A stretch of DNA of 64,000 nt, taken from contig NZ_RYFF01000010.1 of assembly GCF_004138165.1 (NCBI RefSeq), forward strand, positions 1 to 64,000, written 5' to 3'. This document shows positions 19,436 through 29,041 of the stretch, in pieces; within the stretch, counting starts at the first letter, position 1; each line of letters starts with the position of its first letter. The notes under the pieces are model-generated. The model worked only from the letters and a program-made list of their open reading frames with translations, was not told the DNA's origin and did no database searches. This stretch comes from Candidatus Chloroploca sp. Khr17 (GTDB taxonomy: Bacteria; Chloroflexota; Chloroflexia; Chloroflexales; Chloroflexaceae). The position numbers were made by a program, and so were the translations under genes.

Positions 19436-20263
19436 TTAACTGGCTCCGGGAAGGACGACAGCTAGGGCACTCAACACGGCAAAGACGGCAACGGCCATGC
19501 CCCAGCCCCAGCTTTCAAACTGACGCACAAGCGTTGGCGGAAACCAGGTCTGATTGACCGTCAGACGTGGTGCGAGGGCAAACCCGACGGCAAGGCCAGC
19601 CATCAGGCCTCCCAGATGGCCCCAGTTGTCAATCACACCTGGTGCCGAAAAGCCAATCACGAGGTTGATGCCGGCAATGGCCGCCATACTCTGCACCTGT
19701 GCGCGCCCCCAGGCACCCAGAATCTGACGGTTGAGGTAGAAGAAGATCCCAAGCCCACCGATCAACCCGAAGATAGCCCCACTTGCCCCGACTGATGGCA
19801 CGGGTGACATTAGGTACGAGGCGACGCTTCCTCCGATGCCCGCAATGAAATAGAGCGCGAGAAAGCGTGCGGTGCCATAGATGCGCTCACTCTCGGGCCC
19901 GAGGGCATAGAGGGCGAAACTGTTGAAAAAGATATGGACAAGGTTGCCATGGAGAAAGGTCGCGGTCAAGAGCCGCCAGTACTGGCCCTGGTCAATCAAG
20001 CTATTCTCTTTGGCCCCGAGCACCAAGAGTGCCCGTAAACTTGGTTGAAACAGGCTGCCACTCAACAGACTACTCAGGATATAGCTCACAATAATCGCCG
20101 CCAGAATAATCCAGACGGCAATCACTCTGGGGCGTTCACCTGATCCCGTATCGGTCATCTGGCCTGATGACGCATCGGGAGGTGGTGAGGGCGAAGGGTC
20201 GTTGTGCAACTGGTGCAGGCCAATCCTGTCAATCATGCCGTTCCTGTCGTGCTCAAGTTTCAT
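19436..20263 (-). CDS. Rhomboid-family intramembrane serine protease
   Basis: 275 residues with a soluble 45-residue N-terminus and six or seven membrane helices. The catalytic dyad is visible: Ser161 in GASGAIFG and His216 in WGHLGG. The conserved HGNLVHIFFN lies in helix 2 (His105, His110, Asn114). Rhomboids cut membrane proteins within the bilayer. Its place between murD and ftsW, with short gaps on both sides, is unusual for a dcw cluster and hints at a division or envelope substrate. It has an alternate start further in (QMTDTG). Confidence 0.9.
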   Translation of the reverse strand: MKLEHDRNGMIDRIGLHQLHNDPSPSPPPDASSGQMTDTGSGERPRVIAVWIILAAIIVSYILSSLLSGSLFQPSLRALLVLGAKENSLIDQGQYWRLLTATFLHGNLVHIFFNSFALYALGPESERIYGTARFLALYFIAGIGGSVASYLMSPVPSVGASGAIFGLIGGLGIFFYLNRQILGAWGRAQVQSMAAIAGINLVIGFSAPGVIDNWGHLGGLMAGLAVGFALAPRLTVNQTWFPPTLVRQFESWGWGMAVAVFAVLSALAVVLPGAS

Positions 20264-20269
20264 AAGTAG

Positions 20270-21802
20270 TTATGCGTCTGCTCGGGTCTGTTCAGGCGGA
20301 TCAGCTTCTTGCTGTGACGTCAGCGCGGCCACGTGCTGTCGAAACATGTCGCCCCGGTGGAATTCGTTCCGAAACATGCCAAAACTCGCACATCCCGGCG
20401 AAAGCAGCACCGTATCACCTGGTTCGGCAACTTCGCGTGCCCTGTTTAGCGCTGTGCCGAGATCGAGGAATGGGCCGTTAACGGGCAGGTCGCGACGGTG
20501 AAGGGCCACGGTGCCAGCGAGTCGTGTGGTCGCTGTCCCTTCGAGCAAGATCAGGGCCTTGACCCGCTGCGCAATCGCCGCCCCCAGGCTGGTAAACTCT
20601 AGGGCTTTGTCGGCACCCCCGGCAATCAGTACCAGCGGCGTTGTCAATGCCTCTAGGGCTGCAATGGTTGCCGCCGGATTGGTTGCTGTGGTGTCATTGA
20701 CATAATGTACGCCGTCAAGCTCACGTACCAGTTCGAGGCGATGTTCAACACCAGTAAAATGCTGGAGAGCGTGCTGGATGGCGGCGCTAGCGAGGCCAAA
20801 GGCGCGAGCCAGGGCCGCTGCCTGCATGGCATTGGCGAGATTGTGCCAGCCCGGTACCCGTAGATCAGAGCGCCGGAAGAGAAGTTCGCCCTCAACCGGG
20901 GTGGCCGGGCCGCTCCTGCCCCCGGGGTCATACCAGATCACCTCGTCGTGCCGTAGCTCAACGCGGGTTGAGACATCACGAACAGATGGTTGCGGGTAAT
21001 GACTGCGTACGCGTGACCAGTGTGGCCCCGCCCCAACCCAGATAGCCTGACCACCGCGCCGTGCGCCCTGTTCATCAAAGAGCGTATAGTAGTCGACCGA
21101 ACCGTCATCGGCCCCATTCAACACGACGGCTCCATCAGCCTGTTGGTGCCAGTAGATTTGACGCTTGGCCGCTGCGTACGCCTCAAGGGTGCCATGCCAG
21201 TTGAGGTGATCGCCCGAGAAATTGGTGAGCAGGCTATACTGGGGACTCAGCCCGACTGCCCCCATCCGCTCGAGTTGGAAACTCGACAATTCGAGCACGA
21301 CCGGCGTGCCTTCGGGCAGGTGCTCGATCGCTTCCAGGGCCGAGACCCGCAGATTGCCTGCCGCAAGGGTGGCAGGGTAGCGTTCGCGCAGCATGGCGGT
21401 CATCATCAGTGCCGTGGTCGTCTTGCCTTTGGTGCCGGTAACGCCCAGCACCGGCCCGCGGTAGGTACGCAAAAAGATCGTCATTTCGGTCTCGACCGGT
21501 ACCCCGAGTTCGGCAGCCCGAGCGAGCCAGGGCGAGTCAGGCCGCACCGCTGGATTGACAACCACCAGATCAGCCGCCGCGAGGTCGGCCTCCTCGTGAC
21601 GGCCAAGCGTATAGTGGACGCTAGTTCCTAGCGCTGAGGCTGCCGCATCAAGCGCCTCAAGTGAGCCAGCGAGCAGTTCGCGTTCGGCGAGATCGGTCAC
21701 GGTAACCTGTGCACCCTGGGCAAGCAACCAGCGTGCCACGCCAAGCCCGCCACCGTGAACCCCCAACCCCATCACCAACACATGTTTATCTGACCATTGC
21801 AT
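20270..21802 (-). CDS. murD: UDP-MurNAc-L-Ala--D-Glu ligase MurD
   Basis: Adds D-glutamate to the stem peptide. 510 residues from ATG 21802, where the conserved MQWSDKHVLVMGLGVHGGG begins; the mraY stop is one base upstream (TAGTATG). ATP-binding GVTGTKGKTTTALMM, NFSGDHLNWHGTLEAYAAAK and HRLELVRELDGVHYVNDTTATNP are all MurD signatures. It is longer than the usual ~450 residues, partly through an insertion near residues 230-290 and a 25-residue tail. Confidence 0.95.
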   Translation of the reverse strand: MQWSDKHVLVMGLGVHGGGLGVARWLLAQGAQVTVTDLAERELLAGSLEALDAAASALGTSVHYTLGRHEEADLAAADLVVVNPAVRPDSPWLARAAELGVPVETEMTIFLRTYRGPVLGVTGTKGKTTTALMMTAMLRERYPATLAAGNLRVSALEAIEHLPEGTPVVLELSSFQLERMGAVGLSPQYSLLTNFSGDHLNWHGTLEAYAAAKRQIYWHQQADGAVVLNGADDGSVDYYTLFDEQGARRGGQAIWVGAGPHWSRVRSHYPQPSVRDVSTRVELRHDEVIWYDPGGRSGPATPVEGELLFRRSDLRVPGWHNLANAMQAAALARAFGLASAAIQHALQHFTGVEHRLELVRELDGVHYVNDTTATNPAATIAALEALTTPLVLIAGGADKALEFTSLGAAIAQRVKALILLEGTATTRLAGTVALHRRDLPVNGPFLDLGTALNRAREVAEPGDTVLLSPGCASFGMFRNEFHRGDMFRQHVAALTSQQEADPPEQTRADA

Positions 21803-21803
21803 A

Positions 21804-22904
21804 CTATGGTTGACCTTCAACAACCTGCGAAGCTGGGGGCAGTTCGGCGCGGATGGGTGTACTTGGAGCGGTGAAGATCAAGGCCAGCGAAATGCCAACC
21901 ATGGCCGCAACGGTGCCAATGAGCACAAAACGCTGCGTTACCTGCACCTGACTCCATCCGAGCAATTCAAAATGGTGATGCAGCGGGGCCATGCGGAAGA
22001 CGCGACGACCTTCGCCAAAGCGCCACTTTGTCCACTTGAAGTAGCCTGTTTGAATAATGACCGAAAGTGCTTCAACGACGAACACAATGCCGACGACCGG
22101 CAGCAATAACCACTGCTGCGATTGCAAGGCCACCACAGCCAGGGTTGCCCCGAGGGCAAGCGATCCGAGATCGCCCATAAAGACCTGCGCGGGATGCGCA
22201 TTAAACCAGAGAAAGGCGGCACACGCCCCGACCAGGGTAAAACAAAAGCCCATCAGATTGATCAACTGCGGCTCGGCCAGGAAGGTCATCACCCCATATG
22301 CTGCAAAGGCGAGCGTCAGATTCCAACCAGCCAGACTATCGAGCCCATCGGTCAGGTTTACCGCATTGGCCGTGCCCACAATGATCAGGGTCGCAATCGG
22401 AATGAAAAAAAGGCCGATATCGCGTTGCCCGACAAACGGTATCTGCACCAAGCCCTCGTGATCGAGGCCAAATGGTGGCGGCAGATAGAGGGCGAGGCTG
22501 GCGACCAAGGCCACCAGGATCATCAGCCAGAACTTGTAGCGCACGGTAAAGCCGTAGGTTTTTGACTTCGAGCCAGTCAGCGTCATCCAGTCATCAACGC
22601 CACCCAGGACGGCAAAGCTTACAAGTACCGCAAGGGGCAGCAAGATTGACCAGCGATCCACCACATTGACCAGGGCGGTCAAGACGACCACCGTACCCAC
22701 AATCATCACCCCACCCATCGTCGGGGTGCCCATCTTCGTCAAATGGCTCTGCGGGCCATCAAGACGGATCTGTTTGCCAAGTTTATGTCGGCGGGCAAAA
22801 CGCACCCACCAGGCCCCAACAAACAGCGTCAGCACAAAGGCTGCGGCTGCCAACAACAAGGCTCGAGCCATATCTTGCACGAGAACCGCGCGTAGGACAT
22901 CCAA
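21804..22904 (-). CDS. mraY: Phospho-MurNAc-pentapeptide transferase MraY
   Basis: Forms lipid I from UDP-MurNAc-pentapeptide and undecaprenyl phosphate. The 366-residue, ten-helix protein has GTPTMGGVMI, the Asp-rich GGVDDWMTL, NAVNLTDGLDSLAG and the C-terminal MAPLHHHFELLGW histidine motif. The murF stop lies three bases upstream. Confidence 0.97.
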   Translation of the reverse strand: MDVLRAVLVQDMARALLLAAAAFVLTLFVGAWWVRFARRHKLGKQIRLDGPQSHLTKMGTPTMGGVMIVGTVVVLTALVNVVDRWSILLPLAVLVSFAVLGGVDDWMTLTGSKSKTYGFTVRYKFWLMILVALVASLALYLPPPFGLDHEGLVQIPFVGQRDIGLFFIPIATLIIVGTANAVNLTDGLDSLAGWNLTLAFAAYGVMTFLAEPQLINLMGFCFTLVGACAAFLWFNAHPAQVFMGDLGSLALGATLAVVALQSQQWLLLPVVGIVFVVEALSVIIQTGYFKWTKWRFGEGRRVFRMAPLHHHFELLGWSQVQVTQRFVLIGTVAAMVGISLALIFTAPSTPIRAELPPASQVVEGQP

Positions 22905-22907
22905 GGT

Positions 22908-24386
22908 TTATTCCTCCTCCAGATAACGTTGTAGTGCTGCAACGATCTGCTCCATCTCCATACCGCGCGATCCTTTGATCAAGACATAATCGCCAGCGTG
23001 CAAGCTTGTGGTGAGTAGGGCAACCGCTTCGACATTGGTTGCGCAGCAATGAATCTGATTGATCGGCATGCCAGCCTGCCTTGCTCCTTCGGCGTACCAG
23101 TGTGCACGTGGCCCAACCGCAACCAGGGTGGTGACGATCTCAGCCGCTTGTCTGCCAACCTCATGGTGGCTGGCTTGCTCAACGCTCCCCAGTTCGAGCA
23201 TATCGCCAAGCACGGCTATCCGGCGCCCTGGGGCTTCGGCTAGCAAGGCAAGGGCGGAACATGTTGAAGCTGGTGCTGCGTTGTAGGCATCATCAATGAG
23301 CGTTACTTCATGGCGTGTCTTGATGATGTTCACGCGACTCTGACTGCCTGAAGCTTGCAGGCCCGCTATTATTGCGGGCCATTCCATCCCAAGAACGAGG
23401 CCTGTACTGATGGCTGCCAGGGCTGTATACACGTTATGTCTGCCGAGCAAGGGCAGCCGTATTTGTACGGCATCAGTGGCGGTTGTGACAACAAAGCCAA
23501 GGCCAGCAAAGCCAAAACTCTCTAGCTGCGTAGCCCGCAGATCAGCTTCAGGGGCACAGCCAAAGCGGAAAACCCGCGCTGCGGTTCGCTCGGCCATTGC
23601 CGCTACCCGGGGATCATCAACATTGAGCAGACACCATCCATCGGCAGGCAAAGCCTCGGGCAACTCGGCTTTCGCGTGGGCAATTGCCTCGATACTTCCC
23701 AGTCGCTCAAGGTGCGACGGCCCGACATTGGTCACAATCCCGACGTGGGGCCGGGCTAGTTCGGCCAAAAACCGAATCTCACCCGGCGCCCACATCCCCA
23801 TCTCCAGCACCGCAACCTCGTGGTCAGCGGTCAACTGAAGCAGGGTCGTCGGGAGCGTTGCCTCGCTATTAAAACTACGTTGACTTTTTAAGGTTCGGAA
23901 TTGGCGCGCCAGGATGGCTGCCGTGACTTCTTTGGTCGAAGTCTTGCCCACGCTGCCGGTGATACCAACAACGGTCGGCGTGAACTTTCTACGATGGTAG
24001 ACGGCCAGCCGCTGGATCGCCATCAGCGGGTCGTCTACGGCGATGAACAGAAACGCATCGGGTGGAGCTTCGGCAAGCCCGGCCCCCGAGACTGGATCAA
24101 CCACGACCCAGGGACGCTCGCTTGTGCGTAAGCGTTCGCTCCGCGCTTCAACCGCCGCCCGCGTGACGAGTGCCCCGCGTGCGCCCCGTTTCATAACATC
24201 GACCAGATAATTGTGTCCGTCGGTACGCTCGCCACTCAGCGCCAGAAAGAGCTCACCTGGCCCCACCTCGCGTGAGTCAGTGACCACCTTGCCGAGTGCC
24301 AGACCCTGCCATTGGTGCGGCAGGTGCGGCATGCTCCGTGACCACGCTGGCTGCACACCATACAGTACATCTTCTAATTGCAGCAC
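22908..24386 (-). CDS. murF: MurF, D-Ala-D-Ala-adding ligase
   Basis: Completes the UDP-MurNAc-pentapeptide. 492 residues with GITGSVGKTSTKEVTAAIL (P-loop), NVGPSHLERLGSIEAIAHAKAEL, LIDDAYNAAPAS and RIAVLGDMLELG, all typical of MurF rather than MurE. The cluster has no murE, so the third amino acid must be added by an enzyme encoded elsewhere. A TGCTATAAT extended -10 lies about 45 bases upstream, so murF onward may have its own promoter inside the dcw run. Confidence 0.96.
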   Translation of the reverse strand: MLQLEDVLYGVQPAWSRSMPHLPHQWQGLALGKVVTDSREVGPGELFLALSGERTDGHNYLVDVMKRGARGALVTRAAVEARSERLRTSERPWVVVDPVSGAGLAEAPPDAFLFIAVDDPLMAIQRLAVYHRRKFTPTVVGITGSVGKTSTKEVTAAILARQFRTLKSQRSFNSEATLPTTLLQLTADHEVAVLEMGMWAPGEIRFLAELARPHVGIVTNVGPSHLERLGSIEAIAHAKAELPEALPADGWCLLNVDDPRVAAMAERTAARVFRFGCAPEADLRATQLESFGFAGLGFVVTTATDAVQIRLPLLGRHNVYTALAAISTGLVLGMEWPAIIAGLQASGSQSRVNIIKTRHEVTLIDDAYNAAPASTCSALALLAEAPGRRIAVLGDMLELGSVEQASHHEVGRQAAEIVTTLVAVGPRAHWYAEGARQAGMPINQIHCCATNVEAVALLTTSLHAGDYVLIKGSRGMEMEQIVAALQRYLEEE

Positions 24387-24431
24387 GATGCCCTCCAGAA
24401 TTCCCTGTTTGCTCAGGGGCTACTGCGGGCA

Positions 24432-24440
24432 ATTATAGCA
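24432..24440 (-). promoter_or_regulatory. Internal extended -10 promoter upstream of murF
   Basis: Minus strand reads TGCTATAAT from 24440 to 24432, in the 124-base gap between ftsI and murF. No clear -35. Confidence 0.55.
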
Positions 24441-24510
24441 CCTCCCTCTTTCGTTTTGAGCATAGCTCATACCTGCGTGCAATGATAGGTAGCTGATAGC
24501 GCCATCGCAC

Positions 24511-26328
24511 CTAGCGTTGCCCTGGACTAAAGAGCGCCGGATCGGGTGGGATGCGTTCGTATTGCAGCAATTCTTTCATGACGTTGTAAAAGACCGGAAT
24601 CGCCGTGCCCACACCCCAGATATCGTCTTTGGGCCGGTCAATTTTGACCAGCACGGCAAAATGAGCATCTTCTGCGGGCGCAAACCCGAGTACCGAACCA
24701 ATCGTATAACTGGGATCGTACCCGCCGCCAGGGAGCGGAATGCTGGACGTTCCGGTCTTGGCTCCGATCTCGTAGCCCGGGACGAGCCACTGATCTGACC
24801 AGTTCCCGATCCGGGGCCCCCAGACGACCGGGGCATAGTGATTGGCTGACTTGACCATCATGCGCCGTACGGTCCACGCTACGCCAGGCTCAACTGGCTC
24901 ACCGGCTATGACAGGATTGGTGTCGGTGCAATTTTCACCTTCATAATCACATGTTCTCTCAATAATATACGGCTTCATCATTACGCCATCATTAGCGATC
25001 GCTGCTGCCGCCTGCACCATCTGGAGCGGTGTTACCGAAATGCTCTGCCCGTACGCATTGATCAAAAATGAGAGATCGTTATAGAATGGGCTGCCCGGCC
25101 CATGCACAAGCCCAACTTCTTCGCCGCCGAGTTCAATCCCCGTTGCCCGGCCAAACCCAAACGCATCAAGGCTGCGATAGAAGTTTTCTGGCCCCGTCAA
25201 CTCGTTGAGTTGGATGGCACCAACATTGCTTGAGTAATAGAGCACGCCAGCCGAGTCGAGCATCCCATTGGCCCCGGCATTCCAGTTCCGCAGCATCTGA
25301 TCATAGCGAAAGATGACGCCGGTATCATTCACCAGCGTATCGGCGGTAAACGAACGACTCTGCAATCCGGCGGCCACCGTCACCATCTTGAACGTACTAC
25401 CTGGCTCGTAGAGGTTGCTGATCGCCGGGTTGCGGGCATAGACCTCTTCGGGATACTCGGTATACCGATTCGGATCAAAGGGCGGCCACGACGCCATGCC
25501 CCGAATCGCTCCGGTACGCGGATCCATCACGATGATCGAGCCACCATCGGCGTTGTGGCGTTCCACCGCCTCTTTGAGTTCATGTTCGATCACATATTGA
25601 ATCAACGGGTCAATCGTGGTCTGGATATTGATCCCATTGCGGGGCGAGACGGTGCGGCTCTCGGCAATTGCGATCAGTTGCTGGCCGGGGCCAAATTCGC
25701 CCTCAATCGAGCCGGCAACCCCCTCGAGTTGAGGATTGAAGAAGCCCTCTATCCCACTGATACCATCACCATTATGGTTGACCGCCCCAATAAGCTGCGC
25801 CGCAAAGGAATTTTGCGGATAGATGCGCCGCGGTTCGTGGATCAGCCGCAGCCCCGGCTCGTTCAGCGCCTCGATTTGCGCTGCTACCTCCGGTTCAAGC
25901 CAGCGGGCAATGGGGAGCCAGTAGAAGCGGGTATCACCGAGCGCCACGAGGATGCTCTGGGGCTCTTTGCCAATCAGTGCCGACAGCGTGATCGCCAGGC
26001 GTGTCGCACGTTCTTGATTGATGTGCGCTGGTACAACCCAGAGACTCTCGCGTTCAACATCCATCGCCAGCACATTGCCGGCATGATCAGTAATCAGACC
26101 GCGGGTGGGCAGCAGGGCGATCTCTTGCTCGATCTCGCCCCGCGCCTTCGTGCTCAATTCTTCATGGCGCACGACCTGCAATTCGCCGAGGCGCAAAAAG
26201 ATGCGCCCAACGAGGATGACCGCAAAGAGCAGCAAAAAATTAATCCGCCAGCGCGGGAGCCGCACCCTGCTGGGCGCGGCTGATGCCGGAGGGCGGGTGC
26301 CAAGACGAGTTGTCGTGCGGGTTGCCAT
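24511..26328 (-). CDS. ftsI: Septal penicillin-binding protein FtsI/PBP2
   Basis: Transpeptidase that cross-links septal peptidoglycan. 605 residues: a basic N-terminus, one membrane anchor (INFLLLFAVILVGRIFLRL, about 29-47), a dimerisation domain (about 60-220) and the transpeptidase domain. The three active-site motifs are STFK (Ser311), SSN (366-368) and KTGT (524-527). No PASTA repeats. It lies 25 bases after ftsL. Confidence 0.95.
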   Translation of the reverse strand: MATRTTTRLGTRPPASAAPSRVRLPRWRINFLLLFAVILVGRIFLRLGELQVVRHEELSTKARGEIEQEIALLPTRGLITDHAGNVLAMDVERESLWVVPAHINQERATRLAITLSALIGKEPQSILVALGDTRFYWLPIARWLEPEVAAQIEALNEPGLRLIHEPRRIYPQNSFAAQLIGAVNHNGDGISGIEGFFNPQLEGVAGSIEGEFGPGQQLIAIAESRTVSPRNGINIQTTIDPLIQYVIEHELKEAVERHNADGGSIIVMDPRTGAIRGMASWPPFDPNRYTEYPEEVYARNPAISNLYEPGSTFKMVTVAAGLQSRSFTADTLVNDTGVIFRYDQMLRNWNAGANGMLDSAGVLYYSSNVGAIQLNELTGPENFYRSLDAFGFGRATGIELGGEEVGLVHGPGSPFYNDLSFLINAYGQSISVTPLQMVQAAAAIANDGVMMKPYIIERTCDYEGENCTDTNPVIAGEPVEPGVAWTVRRMMVKSANHYAPVVWGPRIGNWSDQWLVPGYEIGAKTGTSSIPLPGGGYDPSYTIGSVLGFAPAEDAHFAVLVKIDRPKDDIWGVGTAIPVFYNVMKELLQYERIPPDPALFSPGQR

Positions 26329-26353
26329 AGCTAGCGCTTCTGCTCCTCAATCC

Positions 26354-26764
26354 TCACGGTTGGCGCTCTTCCATCGTGGCACCAGAAAGTTCTGGCGCTA
26401 GCGGAACGTTCGCTGGCTTGATCATCAGATCAACATAGCGCACCTGATCAGCCGTAACTGGCTGCATGCCAAGCTGCTCGGCGCGCCGACGAATCCGATC
26501 CAGTGACTGCGCACGCGCCTGGCGCTCTTGCAAGAGGCTTCGCTCACGCAGCAAGGTCACCTTCTCGGCTTCGAGACCCGCGAGGGCGTACCCTTTGGTT
26601 GCGACAACCCCGGTCTGGACAAGGACAATGAGGCTCATCAGGCTCAAAATAAGCACCAGCCCCAGCAGGTAACGGCTACCATCAATGCGTAGGTAGCGAG
26701 GCAGGGCCATCCGCCGTGCTCGAGCACCTTCGATGAGCGAGATGCGTTGCGAATTGATAGCCAT
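26354..26764 (-). CDS. ftsL: FtsL-like septum protein
   Basis: 136 residues: a short basic cytoplasmic N-terminus, one membrane helix (LLGLVLILSLMSLIVLVQTGVV), then a predicted coiled coil rich in Glu/Arg/Leu (LEAEKVTLLRERSLLQERQARAQSLDRIRRRAEQLGM). This architecture and the position between rsmH and ftsI identify an FtsL/DivIC-type protein. Sequence conservation in this family is low, so the name rests on architecture plus order. Confidence 0.85.
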   Translation of the reverse strand: MAINSQRISLIEGARARRMALPRYLRIDGSRYLLGLVLILSLMSLIVLVQTGVVATKGYALAGLEAEKVTLLRERSLLQERQARAQSLDRIRRRAEQLGMQPVTADQVRYVDLMIKPANVPLAPELSGATMEERQP

Positions 26765-26804
26765 TGTGGCGTTCCCTTCAGCACAGAGTTAACTACGACA
26801 CGAC

Positions 26805-27716
26805 CTATAGTTTCTCGGCAACCCGCAATTTTGCACTACGCGCACGCGGATTCACGTCACATTCATCGGGGCCAGCAATGATCGGCTTGCGAGTGATGAT
26901 GCGTAGATGCGGTGTTCGCTCATTCATACTGCCGCCATAGCCTGATTCATCACGAAAAAATTGCTTGACAATGCGATCTTCTAACGAATGAAAACTGATT
27001 ACTGCCAGTCGTCCTCCCGAGCGGAGCAACGCCACCGCCTGGGGTAAGACGCTTGTTAGTTGCTCAAGCTCGTCGTTCACCGCGATCCGTAGCGCCTGAA
27101 AGGTGCGTGTTGCCGGGTGGATGCGGTCACGCCCTCCTCGTCCAATCGCCTTGGTGACCAGGTCGGCCAGCGTGGCGGTTGTCGTGATAGGGGTGTGCCG
27201 ACGATGTTCGACAATCAGACGTGCAATGCGGCGTGAGCCGCGTTCTTCACCATAACGATAGATAAGATCAGCCAGTTGTTGTTCACTCAGTTCGGCGATC
27301 AGGTCAGCTGCGGTTGGCCCTCGGGTTGGATCGAGGCGCATATCGAGCGGGCCATCAGCACGAAAACTAAAACCTCGTTCCGGTGTATCAAGTTGATATG
27401 AAGAGACCCCGAGATCGATGAGGATGCCATCAACCTGCACCAATTGAGCCACTTCAGCCAAGGTGGTCAGGTCACGAAAATGGCCGTGGCACAGATGAAA
27501 CTGGCTCGTTGCTATGCCCCCTGTCACCAGGCGTTCGTGCGCCCTTGCAAGGGCTACTGGGTCAGCATCAAGGCCCAGCAAGTGACCGTCTGGCTGACTT
27601 GCCGTAAGCAAGGCGAGCGCATGCCCTCCGGCCCCCACAGTACAGTCAATGAAGCGACTGCCCGGCCCTGGGGCCAGCATGCTCTGAACTTCCTGGGGCA
27701 ACACGGCAACATGCAC
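26805..27716 (-). CDS. rsmH: 16S rRNA (cytosine-1402-N4)-methyltransferase RsmH
   Basis: Methylates C1402 of 16S rRNA using SAM. 303 residues from GTG 27716: GGGAGG is four bases upstream, and the protein then opens [13 protein letters not shown], matching the family. The SAM site is [16 protein letters not shown], followed by [28 protein letters not shown] and the C-terminal [19 protein letters not shown] at 27734 is a possible longer start. Confidence 0.95.
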   Translation of the reverse strand: MHVAVLPQEVQSMLAPGPGSRFIDCTVGAGGHALALLTASQPDGHLLGLDADPVALARAHERLVTGGIATSQFHLCHGHFRDLTTLAEVAQLVQVDGILIDLGVSSYQLDTPERGFSFRADGPLDMRLDPTRGPTAADLIAELSEQQLADLIYRYGEERGSRRIARLIVEHRRHTPITTTATLADLVTKAIGRGGRDRIHPATRTFQALRIAVNDELEQLTSVLPQAVALLRSGGRLAVISFHSLEDRIVKQFFRDESGYGGSMNERTPHLRIITRKPIIAGPDECDVNPRARSAKLRVAEKL

Positions 27717-27775
27717 AATTCCTCCCACCCTCACTTCGTTGTCGCTCAGCGCGGCTCACGCTACCCTTCAACTGG

Positions 27776-28225
27776 TTAGATCCCAAGTTCCGCCATCTGC
27801 TCGGCAATCGAACTGCCACTGCCTTGCAACTCTGCTTGCAAGGTTTGCCATTGTGTCTGTGACCAGACTTCAAAATAGGTGTTCATGCCTGTGATCAGTA
27901 CCTCTTCGGCGAGGCCTGCATACTCGCGTAACCCCTGAGGAATGACAATCCGTCCCTGACGATCAAGTTCTACTTCTGCGGCTGGTGCAAAGAGGATGCG
28001 CCGCATGTTACGTGCCTGAGGACTGCCGAGGGGCAGTTGATCAACTTTTGTTGCGAGTTGTTCCCACATCGTAAGCGGGAAAGCTTGAAGACATAGCTCA
28101 AAGCCGCGGGTCAACACAAAACGCTCGCCGAGCGCTTCACGAAAGCGGGCTGGTATGGCGACACGGCCCTTGTCGTCGATAACATGCTCGAACTCTCCAA
28201 GGAACACCGCATCCTCCATATGCAT
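27776..28225 (-). CDS. mraZ: Transcriptional regulator MraZ
   Basis: First gene of the dcw operon and its autoregulator. 149 residues with two tandem SpoVT/AbrB-like halves: FLGEFEHVIDDKGRVAIPARFREAL (N-half) and VELDRQGRIVIPQGLREYAGL (C-half), each with the DxxGRxxIP motif. MraZ binds TGGGN repeats 5 nt apart, and exactly such repeats lie 32-56 bases upstream of its start. ATGs at 28225 and 28219 are both possible; neither has a clear ribosome binding site. Confidence 0.95.
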   Translation of the reverse strand: MHMEDAVFLGEFEHVIDDKGRVAIPARFREALGERFVLTRGFELCLQAFPLTMWEQLATKVDQLPLGSPQARNMRRILFAPAAEVELDRQGRIVIPQGLREYAGLAEEVLITGMNTYFEVWSQTQWQTLQAELQGSGSSIAEQMAELGI

Positions 28226-28256
28226 AGTGAAAGAAAAGAGAACTTTCGTTCATATT

Positions 28257-28281
28257 CCCCACTTTGCCCCACTTTGCCCCA
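28257..28281 (-). promoter_or_regulatory. MraZ box: three TGGGG repeats
   Basis: On the minus strand TGGGG occurs at 28281-28277, 28271-28267 and 28261-28257, separated each time by CAAAG. This gives a 10-bp period on one helix face. It matches the known MraZ operator (TGGGN with 5-nt spacers) and lies between the -10 box and mraZ. Confidence 0.85.
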
Positions 28282-28301
28282 CTTTTTGCTAGTTCTCAGG
28301 C

Positions 28302-28330
28302 ATTATATACCAGTCCCTCCTTCATTTCAA
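28302..28330 (-). promoter_or_regulatory. dcw operon promoter
   Basis: Minus strand TTGAAA (28330-28325), exactly 17 bases, then TATAAT (28307-28302). Expected start near 28295, leaving a leader of about 70 bases that contains the MraZ boxes. This is a near-consensus housekeeping promoter. Confidence 0.85.
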
Positions 28331-28376
28331 GCAGAGATACGCGTGATTTTGCCGCAATTTGGGCTCGATCATGATC

Positions 28377-28405
28377 GCCAGCACGCTTTTTGTGCTGGCC
28401 TCTTT
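28377..28405 (+). terminator. Terminator-like hairpin between the dcw promoter and moaC
   Basis: GCCAGCAC (28377-28384), loop GCTTTTT, GTGCTGGC (28392-28399), followed by CTCTTTT. The T-run suits plus-strand transcription, although no plus-strand gene ends here. It may block stray transcription into moaC. The 315-base gap 28226-28539 holds this hairpin and the dcw control region; a weak -10 (TACAAT near 28484) may serve moaC. Confidence 0.5.
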
Positions 28406-28539
28406 TGTGCCTAGCATAGCATAGCCGACGTAAAAAGTCTACTACAATGCGTGGTAAATAGCGCAAAAGTGAAGAGAATGTGTACAATAGGGTGACGATT
28501 TTTCACGGTGTCTATCGATTATGACAGAAAGTAACACAT

Positions 28540-29028
28540 ATGAGCGAAGAAGTGCCTGCTTTAACCCATCTTGATCAGCAAGGCCGTGCGCATATGGTGG
28601 ATGTAGGGGCAAAAGAGGTAACGCCACGCGAGGCGATCGCGGCTGGCCGTGTGGTTATGCAACCAGCCACCCTCGCCGTGCTTCTGCAGGGTGGGATGCC
28701 CAAAGGCGATGTGTTCGCCACTGCCCGCATCGCCGGCATTATGGCCGCCAAACGTACCCCCGAGTTGATCCCGCTGTGCCATACCCTCTTCCTGACCCAC
28801 GTCCATATCGCCATCGTACCCGTCGCTGATGCTCCTGCTCTCGATATTCAGGCAACGGTACGCACAACTGGTCAGACCGGGGTGGAGATCGAGGCCCTGA
28901 CCGCCGTGAGTGTGGCGGCCCTTACGATCTATGATATGTGCAAAGCGGTTGATCGCACCATGCGTATTACTGATGTCCGCCTGCTCGAAAAACGCGGTGG
29001 ACGCAGTGGCGAGATGGTGCTTGAATAA
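28540..29028 (+). CDS. moaC: Cyclic pyranopterin monophosphate synthase MoaC
   Basis: Second step of molybdenum cofactor synthesis. 162 residues with the family's [25 protein letters not shown] opening, the [29 protein letters not shown] active-site region and the late [24 protein letters not shown] motif with the catalytic lysine. No other mo-cofactor gene is nearby. Confidence 0.96.
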   Translation: MSEEVPALTHLDQQGRAHMVDVGAKEVTPREAIAAGRVVMQPATLAVLLQGGMPKGDVFATARIAGIMAAKRTPELIPLCHTLFLTHVHIAIVPVADAPALDIQATVRTTGQTGVEIEALTAVSVAALTIYDMCKAVDRTMRITDVRLLEKRGGRSGEMVLE

Positions 29029-29041
29029 GCGTACAGTGTTC

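Noticed and set aside
22908-24386. murE or a MurE-MurF fusion
   Set aside because: The protein is single MurF length with MurF motifs; no second ligase domain is present.
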